Below, one piece after another: positions 1 through 9,423 of a stretch of DNA of 64,000 nt (position 1 is the first letter of the stretch; the number at the start of each line of letters is the position of its first letter). The translations under genes and the position numbers were made by a program. This DNA comes from Rhizobium jaguaris. GTDB taxonomy: Bacteria; Pseudomonadota; Alphaproteobacteria; Rhizobiales; Rhizobiaceae. The notes beneath the pieces were generated by a model. That model ran no database searches. It was not told the origin of the DNA and saw only the letters and a program-made list of their open reading frames with translations. The DNA is taken from assembly GCF_003627755.1 (NCBI RefSeq), contig NZ_CP032695.1, positions 1,488,001 through 1,552,000 of the forward strand, read 5' to 3'.

Positions 1-167
1 TGCACGAGATGGCCGCGCGCGGTGAGCGTCTGGATCAGCCCATGAGCGCTGCTTTTCGGCAGCGTCAGATCCCTGATGATCTGCGACAAGGCCACTGCCT
101 CCCGCCGTTCGGCCATATACTCCAGTATGTCGAGGATACGACCGGCGCTCTTCACCTCGGAGTTCAT
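1..167 (-). CDS. IclR-family transcriptional regulator, N-terminal part (cut by window edge)
   Basis: The minus-strand reading frame starts at ATG 167 and runs off the left edge, leaving about 55 residues. The visible part has the IclR N-terminal winged-helix pattern: SAGRILDILEYMAER, then SQIIRDLTLPKSSAHGLIQTL with the recognition helix. The effector-binding domain lies outside the window. It is divergent from the deacetylase and peptidase genes that follow, so it probably controls them. The 10-bp palindrome ATCAATTGAT at 194-203, just upstream of both genes, is a possible operator. Family assignment is good; the ligand is unknown. Confidence 0.75.
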   Translation of the reverse strand, partial: MNSEVKSAGRILDILEYMAERREAVALSQIIRDLTLPKSSAHGLIQTLTARGHLV

Positions 168-274
168 ATACGTGAACGATTCCCACGTTGTTGATCAATT
201 GATTGGCTTGTAACAGTTTTGCCTGGAAAAACGACACCGGCAAGAGAGTTGCCCTTCGAAAGACGGGCGCGACG
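168..274. promoter_or_regulatory. Divergent promoter region with a small palindrome
   Basis: This spacer separates the IclR-type gene (minus) from the deacetylase gene (plus). It holds the perfect 10-bp palindrome ATCAATTGAT at 194-203. That it is the regulator's site is an inference from position only; no clear -35/-10 pair was picked out. Confidence 0.3.
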
Positions 275-1216
275 ATGGAAGCGGCGATGGGCGAGACGCA
301 AAAGCAGGCAACGATCAGCGAACCCTGGCTCTGGCCGGACGATCTCTGGCAGAAGAGCGTCAACAAGGTCCGTGCCGGACGGTCGCTACGGCCGGCGAAA
401 TGGAAGAACGGCGCCCACATGGCGGTGGCCTTGTCCTTCGATGCCGATCACGAGACCGTGGAGCTGCGCAATGGCGGCGTTTCGTTCGGCCGCATGAGCC
501 AGGGGCAGTACGGCGCCCGTTCCGGCATGCCGCGCATCCTTAAGCTTCTCGACAAATACGCGGTTCCGGCCTCGGTCTTCATGCCGGCGGTATCGGCGAT
601 GATCAATGTCGATGAAGTGCGTGCCGTGGTGGCCTCAGGTCATGAACTCGGCATGCATAGCTGGATTCACGAGTTCAACTCGCGCCTGGACGAGGCGACC
701 GAACGGGACCTTGCATTGCGCGCAGCCGATGTGCTGGAGCGCATTTCCGGCGTGCGGCCGGTCGGCATGCGCACGGCCTCCTGGGATTTCAGCCCCTATA
801 CGCTGAAGATCGCCCGTGAAATGGGCCTGCTCTATGATTCCTCGCTGATGGCCGATGACGAACCCTATGAGCTCCTTGAAGACGGCGAGCCGACGGGCAT
901 CGTCGAAATTCCCGTGGAATGGATCCGCGACGACGCTCCCTATGTGGCGATGGATCGCATGACGGGAGCGCGGCCATACGGCGGTCCGTCGATGCTTCTC
1001 GATATTTTCCAACGCGAACTGGAAGTGGCCTATGAGGAAGGGGGGCTTTTTCAGCTCACTCTTCATCCCCACCACGTGGGCCATCGCTCGCGCATCTTCA
1101 TTCTGGAAGAGATCATCCGTCAGGCACAGGCCAAGGGCGACGTATGGTTTACCACCCATGCGGAACTTGCCGCTTACTGCGCGGCAGAAGCTGGCTTGCG
1201 GGCATCGGGCAAGTAG
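275..1216 (+). CDS. Polysaccharide deacetylase family protein (NodB homology domain)
   Basis: A 313-residue cytoplasmic-looking protein with no signal peptide. The metal-binding motif 1 appears as SFDAD (about residues 54-58) and motif 2 as HSWIH (about 128-132). Near the C-terminus LHPHHVGHRSR supplies a further conserved His-rich strand. Members of this family remove acetyl or formyl groups from sugars or open small amides (the PuuE-like branch). The start is uncertain: ATG 275 and ATG 287 are both plausible, and an open frame extends to 203 without a ribosome site. It lies 62 bp before a peptide-type binding protein and a peptidase gene, so the substrate is more likely a small imported amide than a polymer. 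Confidence 0.75.
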   Translation: MEAAMGETQKQATISEPWLWPDDLWQKSVNKVRAGRSLRPAKWKNGAHMAVALSFDADHETVELRNGGVSFGRMSQGQYGARSGMPRILKLLDKYAVPASVFMPAVSAMINVDEVRAVVASGHELGMHSWIHEFNSRLDEATERDLALRAADVLERISGVRPVGMRTASWDFSPYTLKIAREMGLLYDSSLMADDEPYELLEDGEPTGIVEIPVEWIRDDAPYVAMDRMTGARPYGGPSMLLDIFQRELEVAYEEGGLFQLTLHPHHVGHRSRIFILEEIIRQAQAKGDVWFTTHAELAAYCAAEAGLRASGK

Positions 1217-1278
1217 AATGACCGTCGCTAGGTAAGGATGTTACGAGATTTCGAGATATAAAAGAGGGGTTTCAGACT

Positions 1279-2775
1279 ATGCATTCCAGGTTTCTATCCG
1301 CAGCCGCCATTGCCCTGGGCCTCCTGGCATCGGCAGCCTATGCTCAATCGGCAAAAGATACGCTGACCATCGACCTGCCGAATGACGCGGCGACGCTCGA
1401 TCCGCATCTTCAATGGGACACCGACAGCTACAGCGTCTACCGCAATATCTTCGACAATCTCATCACCCGCGATTTATCGGGCTCGATCGTGCCGCAGATC
1501 GCGACCTCCTGGAAATATCTCGACGACAAAACGCTGGAGTTTCAGATCCGCGATGACGTGACTTTCCAGGACGGCAGCAAGCTGACGGCCGATGACGTCG
1601 TCTACAGCATCAACCGCATTATCGATCCGGCCCTGAAGAGCCCGCAACTGTCGCAGTTCAACCAGATCGACAAGGCCGAGGCGACCAGTCCGACCGTCGT
1701 GAAGGTGATGACGAAATCGCCCTATCCGGCATTGCTTGCCCAACTCGTCAAGCTTTCGATCGTGCCGAAGGCCTATGTCGAGAAGGTGGGCGCTCAGGAA
1801 TTCAATCAAAAGCCCATGGGCAGCGGCCCCTACAAGCTCGTGCAGTGGCAGAAGGGCGTACAGACCGAGCTGCAGGCCAACGATCACTACTGGCGCACAA
1901 AGCCACCGTTCGAACATGTCTTCTTTCGTGCCGTGCCCGACGTGTCGACCCGTATCGCCGACCTGAAGGCCGGAAAAGCCGATCTTGTTCGCGATCTTCC
2001 TTCCGATCAGGCGATCGCGCTGAAGAGCGATCAGGGTGCGCAGGTGCTGTCGGTTCCGACGGAGCGCGTCGGCTATATCTACATCAACGCTCAGGCTGGA
2101 GCGACCAAGGACGTCCGCGTGCGCCAGGCGATCGCCTATGCGATCGACCGGCAGACCCTGATCGACGCGCTGCTGCAGGGCTTCGGGTCCCCGGTGAACA
2201 TTCTCGGCGCGCAACCGATCTTCGGCTATACCGACAAGGTCGAAGGCTACCCTTTCGACCCGGACAAGGCGCGCGCCTTGATCAAGGAAGCAGGCGCCGA
2301 AGGGGCGAAGATCGAGTTCCTGACCTCGCCGGCCTATGATCGCTCGATGGTGGAGGCCATCCAGCAGATGTTGAACGACGTCGGCCTTAATACGGAAATT
2401 ACCGCGCTCGATCAGGCGACATTCCTGAAGCGCCGCCAGGGTGACGCCAAGGACGCCGGAAGCGTCGCGCTCGGCCGCTGGTCCTGCGCCTGCCAGGATG
2501 CGGATGGCATCATCTTCCCGCTCTTTCGCACCGGCAGCAGCTGGGCGAAATACAGCAATCCGCAATTCGACAGCCTTGTCGACTACGCGCGTTCGACGCT
2601 CGACAACGGCAAGCGGCTGGCGGACTACCAGAAAGCCTACGAGATCCTGAGGGACGATGTACCCGGCATCGGCCTATATCAGAGCGACGCCGTTTACGGC
2701 GCCAACAGCCATCTGAAGTGGCAGCCGAGCCCGAACGAAGCCATGTTCGTCATGGACATGAGCTGGCAGCAGTGA
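1279..2775 (+). CDS. ABC transporter periplasmic binding protein, peptide/opine type (SBP family 5)
   Basis: A 498-residue protein with a clear Sec signal peptide (hydrophobic AAAIALGLLASAAYA, cleavage near residue 22). The mature part has the family-5 features: DPHLQWDTDSYSVYRNIFDNL at its start, FQDGSKLTADDVVYSINR, and the GSGPYKLVQW segment. Such proteins capture peptides, opines, nickel chelates or similar solutes for Dpp/Opp-type importers. No permease or ATPase gene is nearby on this strand; the closest Opp-type set is the minus-strand operon at 12788-17544, which has its own binding protein. It sits between a deacetylase and an M20 peptidase gene, suggesting an acylated or amide substrate. 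Substrate not known. Confidence 0.88.
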   Translation: MHSRFLSAAAIALGLLASAAYAQSAKDTLTIDLPNDAATLDPHLQWDTDSYSVYRNIFDNLITRDLSGSIVPQIATSWKYLDDKTLEFQIRDDVTFQDGSKLTADDVVYSINRIIDPALKSPQLSQFNQIDKAEATSPTVVKVMTKSPYPALLAQLVKLSIVPKAYVEKVGAQEFNQKPMGSGPYKLVQWQKGVQTELQANDHYWRTKPPFEHVFFRAVPDVSTRIADLKAGKADLVRDLPSDQAIALKSDQGAQVLSVPTERVGYIYINAQAGATKDVRVRQAIAYAIDRQTLIDALLQGFGSPVNILGAQPIFGYTDKVEGYPFDPDKARALIKEAGAEGAKIEFLTSPAYDRSMVEAIQQMLNDVGLNTEITALDQATFLKRRQGDAKDAGSVALGRWSCACQDADGIIFPLFRTGSSWAKYSNPQFDSLVDYARSTLDNGKRLADYQKAYEILRDDVPGIGLYQSDAVYGANSHLKWQPSPNEAMFVMDMSWQQ

Positions 2776-2813
2776 GCCGGGCGGCCGCCTGATTTCTGAA
2801 TTGGATATCTTTC

Positions 2814-3971
2814 ATGACCCTCGAGATTTCGGCTGATGATATCGACCAGGCAGCCCTGCTCGCAGAATTGCGGCATTGGGTGGAACTGGAAACGCATACG
2901 CCCGATGCGGATGCCGTGAACAGTCTGGTCGATCGCGTCGAGGCGATCGCCAAGGCCGCCGGTCTCGTCACCGAGCGGACGCCAGGCACGATGGGGTTCG
3001 GCGATATTCTTGCTGTGCGCACGCCGCGCCCTGCGGGCAGCAATCAGAAAAGCACGCTGATCCTTGCCCACCTCGACACGGTTCATGAGCCCGGCACGAT
3101 CAAGACCACGCTGCCCTGGCGACAGGAGGGCGATCGTGTCTATGGGCCCGGTATCTACGACATGAAGGCAGGCGCGCTGATGGCGTTGGAGGCGATGAAG
3201 CTCGCCGTCCGGCACGATTCCGGTCTGAAGCTTCCGGTCGATCTGCTCTTCATGCCGGACGAGGAGATGGGCAGCGTCAGCTCCCGCGCATTGATCGAAA
3301 CCTATGGCCGCAATGCCCGCTATGCGCTAGTGGTCGAGCCTGCCCGGGACGGCGGCAAGATCGTCGTCGCGCGCAAGGGTGTCGCCATGTACGACATCGT
3401 CGTTCGCGGCCGCGCTTCCCACGCCGGCAGCAGGCCGCAGGATGGCCGAAGTGCGATCCGTGCCGCCGCGCGGCTGGTACTCGAACTCGAAGCGCTGAAC
3501 GATCCAGCGAGTGGCGTCACCGTGACCGTCGGCACCATCCGCGGTGGAACCGGCCGCAACACGGTACCGGCGGAATGCCGCATGCAGGTCGATGCCCGCC
3601 TGCCCGACGAGCAGGCGGCGGTGGAAATCCTCGGCAAGATCGAGGCCGTGAAGCCGGTCGATCCGGACATCACCATCGAGATCAGCGGAGGCCTCAGCCG
3701 GCCACCCTTCGCGCAATCGGAAAGCGGCCGGCGACTCTTCGACCATACAGCAGAGATCGCCGCCGAACTCGGCATCACGTTGGAAGGAGTCAGCACCGGG
3801 GGAGGCTCGGACGGCAATTTCACCGCCGCCCTCGGCGTCGCTACGCTCGACGGCCTGGGTGCGGATGGTGCCGGTGCCCATACGTTCGATGAGTATATTC
3901 ATGTCAGCAGCGTAGCGCCGCGCACGGCATTGCTCGCCAATCTGATGTTGACGCTCGACGGAGACGCCTGA
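2814..3971 (+). CDS. M20 family metallopeptidase (carboxypeptidase G2/ArgE-like)
   Basis: A 385-residue predicted di-zinc amidohydrolase without a signal peptide. The metal ligands are all visible: H86 and D88 in LAHLDTVH, D116 in YGPGIYDMKAG, the catalytic pair E150-E151 in PDEEMGS, E175 in VVEPARDGG, and the last His in GAHTFDEY near the C-terminus. The dimerisation domain lies between about 185 and 295. The family hydrolyses N-acyl amino acids, folate-type glutamates and dipeptides. It starts 38 bp after the binding protein gene and is probably cotranscribed, so it likely processes the imported solute. Exact substrate unknown. Confidence 0.87.
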   Translation: MTLEISADDIDQAALLAELRHWVELETHTPDADAVNSLVDRVEAIAKAAGLVTERTPGTMGFGDILAVRTPRPAGSNQKSTLILAHLDTVHEPGTIKTTLPWRQEGDRVYGPGIYDMKAGALMALEAMKLAVRHDSGLKLPVDLLFMPDEEMGSVSSRALIETYGRNARYALVVEPARDGGKIVVARKGVAMYDIVVRGRASHAGSRPQDGRSAIRAAARLVLELEALNDPASGVTVTVGTIRGGTGRNTVPAECRMQVDARLPDEQAAVEILGKIEAVKPVDPDITIEISGGLSRPPFAQSESGRRLFDHTAEIAAELGITLEGVSTGGGSDGNFTAALGVATLDGLGADGAGAHTFDEYIHVSSVAPRTALLANLMLTLDGDA

Positions 3972-4017
3972 TGCCTCTGCAACCGATCGAGGGCGTATTC
4001 CCAGGTATTGCCGAACA

Positions 4018-4785
4018 ATGACGACGGCTGAAATTCTGGGCTTCGTCCTGATGGCCGGAGTGGCCGCCTATGTGCAGACATTGACGGGCTTTGCCTTCGG
4101 CTTGCTGCTGATGGGCGGTGTCGGTCTTACCGCCGTCATGCCGCTACGGGATGCGGCAGTGGTGGCAGGCGTGCTGACGCTGGTCAACGCGACGATCATG
4201 ATGGTGAAGGGCTGGCGCGATGTATTGCGCAGGGAGCTCGTTCTGGTGTTGTGCAGCAGCCTGCCGACACTGGTGGCGGGCTACTTCCTGCTCGATGTTC
4301 TCGCTACTAACGGGCTGATCTATCTGCGCATCATCCTCGGTGTCGTCATTGTCATCTCCTCCCTGCAACTGGTTCTGCCGCCCAAGAAGGAGCAACAGGA
4401 AGCGACGAATTCGTCCTTTGTCTTCTTTGGCGCCTTCTCGGGCATCATGAGCGGACTGTTCTCCACTAGCGGCCCGCCGCTGGTCTATCATTTCTACCGC
4501 CAGCCGCTGCCGATCGCCGCCATCCGTGAGACGCTGGTGGCAATCTTCGCTTTCAATGCGTTGATCCGTCTTCTCGTCGTCATCGCCGACGATACCTTTC
4601 CCGAACTCCATTATTGGCCAGCCTTCTCAGCCGTCGTCACCGTTGCGATCGGCACCCACCTGGCCAGGCACCTGCCGCCGCCCTTGTCGCCTAAGGTCCT
4701 GAAGCTGATCGTCTTTCTTTTGCTTTGCGCATCGGGGCTGTCACTTGCACTGCCGGCAATTCCGAAGGCGATTGGCTGGAGCTAG
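4018..4785 (+). CDS. TauE/SafE family sulfite/organosulfur exporter-like membrane protein
   Basis: A 255-residue integral membrane protein with about eight hydrophobic segments. The family repeat is visible: GVAAYVQTLTGFAFGLLLMG in the first helix pair and GAFSGIMSGLFSTSGPPLVYHF in the second half. TauE/SafE proteins move small anions such as sulfite, sulfoacetate or other organic acids. It starts 46 bp after the M20 peptidase and is on the same strand, so it could export a product of that pathway. The direction and substrate cannot be told from sequence. Confidence 0.82.
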   Translation: MTTAEILGFVLMAGVAAYVQTLTGFAFGLLLMGGVGLTAVMPLRDAAVVAGVLTLVNATIMMVKGWRDVLRRELVLVLCSSLPTLVAGYFLLDVLATNGLIYLRIILGVVIVISSLQLVLPPKKEQQEATNSSFVFFGAFSGIMSGLFSTSGPPLVYHFYRQPLPIAAIRETLVAIFAFNALIRLLVVIADDTFPELHYWPAFSAVVTVAIGTHLARHLPPPLSPKVLKLIVFLLLCASGLSLALPAIPKAIGWS

Positions 4786-5057
4786 CACGGGCGCGGTGCC
4801 TGTGGCCGGAGCGTCATGTCCGGAGCCGAAAAAGCCGCGAAGGCAACTACTAATTGCACGCGGCAGACCTGCGCTCCTATGCGATCAGACACCAAATCGT
4901 CGCATAATTGTCAAAAAAGTATCAGCTCGACGTCGATGGCGTAGTAGCGGGCGTTAATGTCCCCGCGTAAAGTCGCATCAGTGGAAAAGGAACAATGGCC
5001 TCTGGGAGGAGGTTCCGGTGCCGGAAAAATCCGGCCGGATGCAGGCAGGAGGACGGC
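4786..5057 (+). promoter_or_regulatory. Intergenic region upstream of the AraC-type regulator, with an inverted repeat
   Basis: About 270 bp without a supported gene. It contains 7-bp inverted arms TATGCGA (4878-4884) and TCGCATA (4900-4906), separated by 15 bp. This could be a self-regulation site of the AraC gene or a weak terminator for the TauE gene. A good ribosome site, AGGAGG at 5047-5052, ends the region. Confidence 0.3.
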
Positions 5058-5942
5058 ATGACCCCAGATTTGGAAGTGGTCGCGATCGGTAGCGCCGAGT
5101 CCTTCAAGGCATGGGAGCACGGCTATCCCTATCGTACGGTCCGCTGGCATTTCCATCCCGAATATGAAATCCATCATGTCGTGGCAACGACGGGACAATA
5201 TTTCGTCGGCGATTTCATCGGTGAGTTCGAGCCCGGAAACCTCGTGCTGACAGGTCCGAACCTCCCGCACAATTGGGTGAGTGATGTGCCGCCGGGCACC
5301 TGCCTGCCGCTGCGCTGCAGGGTGCTTCAATTCTCCGAATCCTTCTTTGCCGACGCAAACAGGGTTTTTCCCGAGCTTTCCGGATGCATCGACATCCTGG
5401 AGATGAGCCGCCGCGGCGTGCTGTTCACGCCGGAAACCGCGGCGCTCGTCGGGCCGATCCTCGGTGAGCTGGTCGAAGCCAAAGGAATTCGTCGTATCGA
5501 GCTTTTCATGAACGTTCTGAATGCGTTGAGCAGCGCCCAGAATGCTTCCACCCTCGCCAGCACACGCTATCATCCCGATCCTTCGGGATTCATGTCGGCC
5601 GGGGTCAACCAGGCATTGGCCTACATCAACACGCATCTGACGGAGCCGTTCAGCGAAGCTGATCTTGCGGAGTTGACGGGCCAGAGCCCGAGCGCGTTCT
5701 CGCGCAGCTTTCGCCGGCATACCGGCATGGCGCTCGTTCAATACGTCAATCGGCTGCGGATCAATTTCGCCTGCCACCTACTGATGAGCAAAGCGGAAAT
5801 GTCGATTACCGACATCTGCTTTGCCGCCGGCTTCAACAATATCTCGAATTTCAATCGTCGTTTTCTGGATCAGAAGGGCATGGCGCCCTCGCGCTTCAGA
5901 ACATTGCTGGCGCAGAATGTAAGAGCGGTGGAGGCCGCATAA
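5058..5942 (+). CDS. AraC-family transcriptional regulator
   Basis: A 294-residue regulator. The N-terminal cupin carries HFHPEYEIHHV near residue 30, a typical effector-sensing segment. The C-terminal 90 residues hold the two AraC helix-turn-helix units: FSEADLAELTGQSPSAFSR and the signature ITDICFAAGFNNISNFNRRF. Start ATG 5058 is preferred because AGGAGG lies 5 bp upstream; the open frame runs back to 4995 without support. It lies directly upstream of the sugar importer, dehydrogenase and kinase genes on the same strand and is the likely activator of that operon. The inducer would be the transported polyol or sugar. Confidence 0.87.
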   Translation: MTPDLEVVAIGSAESFKAWEHGYPYRTVRWHFHPEYEIHHVVATTGQYFVGDFIGEFEPGNLVLTGPNLPHNWVSDVPPGTCLPLRCRVLQFSESFFADANRVFPELSGCIDILEMSRRGVLFTPETAALVGPILGELVEAKGIRRIELFMNVLNALSSAQNASTLASTRYHPDPSGFMSAGVNQALAYINTHLTEPFSEADLAELTGQSPSAFSRSFRRHTGMALVQYVNRLRINFACHLLMSKAEMSITDICFAAGFNNISNFNRRFLDQKGMAPSRFRTLLAQNVRAVEAA

Positions 5943-6150
5943 AAAGGGAGGACCGGGAGGAGAGACCAGACAATCGGGGCAAGAAGGACCGGGGCATGCG
6001 AATGACCCGAAGGGGAACCTTTGTCCGCAAATTAGCCCCTAAGCATGGCCGCAGGCCCGCTTTTGCGGCGGCACACAGAACAGGCATCGCGCTCAAGACA
6101 TGAGCCGAGGCTTCATCAATACAACTATCATTTGGAGTGGAGGAATTCCA

Positions 6151-7236
6151 ATGACTCAATTCGCATTGAAACTGGCAGGCGCTGCAACACTCGCCATCGG
6201 CCTTCTGAGCGGCACGTCCGCATTTGCCCAATCCGCGAAAGTGACGGACGCGACAGTCGCCTTCCTGATGCCCGACCAGAGCTCGACGCGCTACGAGGAG
6301 CATGACTATCCTGGCTTCCAGGCGGAGATGAAGAAGCTCTGCGCCGGCTGCAAAGTGATCTACCAGAATGCAAACGGTGACGCTTCGCGCCAGCAGCAGC
6401 AGTTCAACTCCGCGATTTCCCAGGGCGCAAAGGCGATCGTGCTCGATCCGGTCGACTCGACGGCGGCAGCATCGCTCGTCAAGATGGCGCAGAGCCAGGG
6501 CGTCAAGGTCATTGCCTATGATCGTCCGATCCCATCGGCGGCAGCCGACTACTACGTTTCCTTCAATAACGAGGAAATCGGGAAGATGATCGCCAAGTCG
6601 CTGGTGGATCATCTGAAAGCTAAGAACGTCAAGGCCGGCGATGGCGGCCTTCTGGAAATCAACGGTTCGCCGACCGATGCGGCTGCGGGCCTGATCAAGA
6701 AGGGTATCCATGCCGGCCTCGCTGAAGGCGGCTATCCAGTGCTTGCCGAGTTCGATACGCCGGAATGGGCGCCGCCGAAGGCACAGCAATGGGCAAGCGG
6801 CCAGATCACCCGCTTCGGCAAGAAGATCCTGGGCGTTGTCGCCGCCAATGACGGTACCGGCGGCGCGGCCGTTGCAGCCTTCAAGGCAGCCGGCATCGAT
6901 CCCGTGCCGCCAGTCACCGGCAATGACGCGACGATCGCCGGCCTGCAGCTCATCATCGCCGGCGACCAGTACAACACGATCTCCAAGCCGAGCGAGATCG
7001 TTGCTGCGGCTGCGGCAAATGTCGCGATGCAGTTGCTGTCGGGCGAAACGCCGAAGGCCGATACGAAGCTCTTCGACACGCCGACGCAACTCTTCGTGCC
7101 GGCCCTCGTTACCACCGAGAACCTGAAGGCCGAGATCATCGACAAGCAGGTCAACGACAAGCCGATCCAGACTGCAGAACAGCTCTGCGGAGATCGGTAT
7201 GCGGAAGGCTGCAAGAAGCTCGGCATCACGAAGTGA
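6151..7236 (+). CDS. Sugar ABC transporter periplasmic binding protein (RbsB-like, CUT2)
   Basis: A 361-residue periplasmic protein of the Peripla_BP_4 fold. The signal peptide ends at SGTSAFAQS (about residue 25). Diagnostic segments include YQNANGDASRQQQQFNSAI, the ribose-binding-like KAIVLDPVDS, and DRPIPSAAADYYVSFNNEE. Start ATG 6151 follows GGAGTGGAGG and the signal peptide begins right there, so the longer frame from 6100 is rejected. It is the first transporter gene after the AraC regulator, and a strong hairpin follows it (7257-7282). Ligand probably a pentose, pentitol or related polyol, inferred from the kinase and dehydrogenase downstream. Confidence 0.88.
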   Translation: MTQFALKLAGAATLAIGLLSGTSAFAQSAKVTDATVAFLMPDQSSTRYEEHDYPGFQAEMKKLCAGCKVIYQNANGDASRQQQQFNSAISQGAKAIVLDPVDSTAAASLVKMAQSQGVKVIAYDRPIPSAAADYYVSFNNEEIGKMIAKSLVDHLKAKNVKAGDGGLLEINGSPTDAAAGLIKKGIHAGLAEGGYPVLAEFDTPEWAPPKAQQWASGQITRFGKKILGVVAANDGTGGAAVAAFKAAGIDPVPPVTGNDATIAGLQLIIAGDQYNTISKPSEIVAAAAANVAMQLLSGETPKADTKLFDTPTQLFVPALVTTENLKAEIIDKQVNDKPIQTAEQLCGDRYAEGCKKLGITK

Positions 7237-7256
7237 TCATATCCTCCCACCAATAT

Positions 7257-7282
7257 CCCCGGCCGCTTGCGGGCGGCCGGGG
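7257..7282 (+). promoter_or_regulatory. Intercistronic hairpin between binding protein and ATPase genes
   Basis: A perfect 10-bp stem, CCCCGGCCGC with GCGGCCGGGG, closes a 6-base loop. It sits 20 bp after the stop of the binding protein gene and is not followed by a T run. It probably protects the upstream message or causes partial termination, giving more binding protein than membrane parts. Confidence 0.6.
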
Positions 7283-7329
7283 TACCGGGAACTCATCCTG
7301 TTCCAATCATATAGAAAGGCTCGCGACAT

Positions 7330-8151
7330 ATGACTGACGCTTCCGACCAAACAGCCGCGACAGGCGAGTTGGTGCTCAGCCTGCGGGGCGTCTCCAAACA
7401 TTTCGGTGCGGTGTCGGCGCTGACCGACATCGATCTCGACGTGCATGCGGGCGAAGTCGTCGCCCTTGTCGGCGACAACGGCGCCGGCAAATCGACCCTC
7501 GTCAAGATTCTTGCCGGCGTTCACCAGCCGAGCGCCGGCACGATCACCTTCCGTGGTTCAAAAGTGACGCTAAACGACCCCAGCACCGCCCTGCATCTGG
7601 GCATCGCTACGGTCTTCCAGGATTTGGCGCTCTGCGAAAATCTGGATGTCGTCGCCAATATCTTCCTTGGGCGGGAACTTAGCCCCCTGAAACTTGACGA
7701 GACCGCAATGGAGGTTCGTGCCTGGACGCTGCTGAACGAGCTTTCGGCCCGCATTCCGAGTGTCCGCATTCCGATCGCGTCGCTCTCCGGCGGGCAGCGT
7801 CAGACGGTGGCGATCGCGCGATCACTGCTGCTGGAGCCAAAACTTATTCTGCTCGACGAGCCCACCGCAGCCCTTGGCGTCGCCCAGACGGCCGAAGTTC
7901 TGAACCTCATCGAGCGCGTTCGCGACCGTGGCCTAGGCGTCGTCATGATCAGCCACAACATGGAGGACGTCCGCGCCGTGGCGGATCGCATCGTCGTGTT
8001 GCGGCTCGGCCGGAACAACGGAATTTTCTATCCCGACGCATCCAACCAGGAACTGGTCAGTGCCATCACCGGCGCCACCGAAAATGCGGTTTCGCGCCGC
8101 GCAGGCCGCCGTCAGGCACAGCAGCAAATAGGGCAGGAGGGTCAGATATGA
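7330..8151 (+). CDS. Sugar ABC transporter ATP-binding protein (single NBD, FrcA-like)
   Basis: A 273-residue ATPase with one nucleotide-binding domain. Walker A is GDNGAGKST (about residues 51-59), the Q-loop is VFQDLALCEN, the signature is LSGGQRQ, and Walker B is LILLDEPTAAL; the switch His lies in MISHNMED. CUT2 ATPases usually have two fused domains of about 500 residues, but a single-domain type of this length is known from the rhizobial fructose system (FrcA). Its stop overlaps the permease start (ATGA), so the two are translationally coupled. Confidence 0.88.
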   Translation: MTDASDQTAATGELVLSLRGVSKHFGAVSALTDIDLDVHAGEVVALVGDNGAGKSTLVKILAGVHQPSAGTITFRGSKVTLNDPSTALHLGIATVFQDLALCENLDVVANIFLGRELSPLKLDETAMEVRAWTLLNELSARIPSVRIPIASLSGGQRQTVAIARSLLLEPKLILLDEPTAALGVAQTAEVLNLIERVRDRGLGVVMISHNMEDVRAVADRIVVLRLGRNNGIFYPDASNQELVSAITGATENAVSRRAGRRQAQQQIGQEGQI

Positions 8152-9398
8152 CCAGCGACGTCAAACAGGCGGGAGCGCTCCTCGACCGCAGCGATATTCG
8201 CGTCAAGCATGAAGCTGGCCTCGGCGGCACGATCCGTTCGTCGATCGACAAGATACGCTCGGGCGATCTCGGTTCGTTGCCGGTAGTCGTCGGCCTCATC
8301 ATTATCTGGACTGTCTTCGGCACCCTCAACCCGACATTCCTTTCGAGCAACAACCTTGCCAACCTCCTGTTCGATGCATCGACGGTCGGCGTCATCTCGC
8401 TCGGAATCGTCTGTGTCCTGACGGTAGGGGAGATCGATCTTTCCGTCGGCTCAATCAGCGGCTTTGCCTCCGCCATGGTCGGCATGCTCTGGGTCAACGA
8501 GGGCTGGCCCGCAGCACTTGCCATTATCGCCGCGCTTCTCGTCGGTGGATTGATCGGATCGCTCTACGCATTGCTTTTCAACCGGCTGGGAATGCCGAGC
8601 TTCGTTTCGACGCTGGCGGGCCTGCTGGCGGTCCTTGGCATGCAGCTTTACCTGCTCGGCGCCACGGGTTCGATCAACCTGCCCTACGGATCGGCGATCG
8701 TAAACTTCGGTCAGCTCATGGTTATCCCGCGCCCGCTCGCCTATGTCTTTGCGCTGCTTCCCGGCATCATATTGCTGTTTTCGGGCTATCGTGCGGCTCT
8801 GCGCCGTCGCGTGGCCAATCTCTCCTCTCGGTCGATCGGCGGTCTTGTGGTGCGCGCCGCTGCGATCACCGTTGCGCTGGAATTCGTTGCCTTCTATCTC
8901 AACCAGGATCGCGGAATCCCGTGGATGTTCGCGCTCTTCGTCGCGCTGGCCATCGTCATGAATTATGCGTTGACGCGGACCCAATGGGGCCGGTCGATGG
9001 CAGCCGTCGGCGGCAATCGCGAGGCAGCGCGCCGTGCGGGCATCAACGTCCGCTTCATCTACACGAGCGCGTTCGTTCTCTGCGCAATGTTTGCAGCGCT
9101 CGGCGGCGTGCTCGCGGCGGCGCGTCTCGCATCGGCGAGCCAGCAGGCCGGGACCGGCGACGTCAACCTGAATGCCATCGCAGCCGCCGTTATCGGCGGA
9201 ACGAGCCTCTTTGGCGGCCGTGGCAGCGCATATTCGGCGCTGCTCGGCATCATCGTCATCCAGTCGATCGCCAGCGGACTGACGATGCTCGATCTGTCCT
9301 CGGCCCTTCGCTACATGATCACCGGCGCAGTCCTTGCCATTGCCGTCATCGTCGACTCGCTGGCACGCCGGTCGCGCGTTTCGCATGGCCGGGCCTAA
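8148..9398 (+). CDS. Sugar ABC transporter permease (XylH/FrcC-like, CUT2)
   Basis: A 416-residue membrane protein with about ten or more hydrophobic helices, longer than the usual 320-340 residues of RbsC and closer to XylH. The [18 protein letters not shown] segment (about residues 94-112) is the hallmark of the family, and [14 protein letters not shown] is the cytoplasmic loop that contacts the ATPase. [11 protein letters not shown] in the C-terminal part is also typical. It overlaps the ATPase gene by 4 bp and works with the 6151 binding protein. The only permease of the operon, so it should form a homodimer. Confidence 0.88.
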   Translation: MTSDVKQAGALLDRSDIRVKHEAGLGGTIRSSIDKIRSGDLGSLPVVVGLIIIWTVFGTLNPTFLSSNNLANLLFDASTVGVISLGIVCVLTVGEIDLSVGSISGFASAMVGMLWVNEGWPAALAIIAALLVGGLIGSLYALLFNRLGMPSFVSTLAGLLAVLGMQLYLLGATGSINLPYGSAIVNFGQLMVIPRPLAYVFALLPGIILLFSGYRAALRRRVANLSSRSIGGLVVRAAAITVALEFVAFYLNQDRGIPWMFALFVALAIVMNYALTRTQWGRSMAAVGGNREAARRAGINVRFIYTSAFVLCAMFAALGGVLAAARLASASQQAGTGDVNLNAIAAAVIGGTSLFGGRGSAYSALLGIIVIQSIASGLTMLDLSSALRYMITGAVLAIAVIVDSLARRSRVSHGRA

Positions 9399-9423
9399 TA
9401 TAACGACCAACGTAAGGATTTAT

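Noticed and set aside
2764..2813. GGCGGCCGCC self-complementary stretch after the first family-5 binding protein gene
   Set aside because: It has no loop and is short, so it was not counted with the four true intercistronic hairpins.
4957..5777. Open minus-strand frame of up to 288 codons opposite the AraC regulator
   Set aside because: Antisense to a gene with a full AraC signature; no coding evidence of its own.
5896..7089. Open minus-strand frame of 397 codons opposite the sugar-binding protein gene
   Set aside because: It is an antisense shadow of a gene with clear signal peptide and family motifs; the translated product has no recognisable domain and is Arg/Asp-rich as expected from high-G+C shadows.
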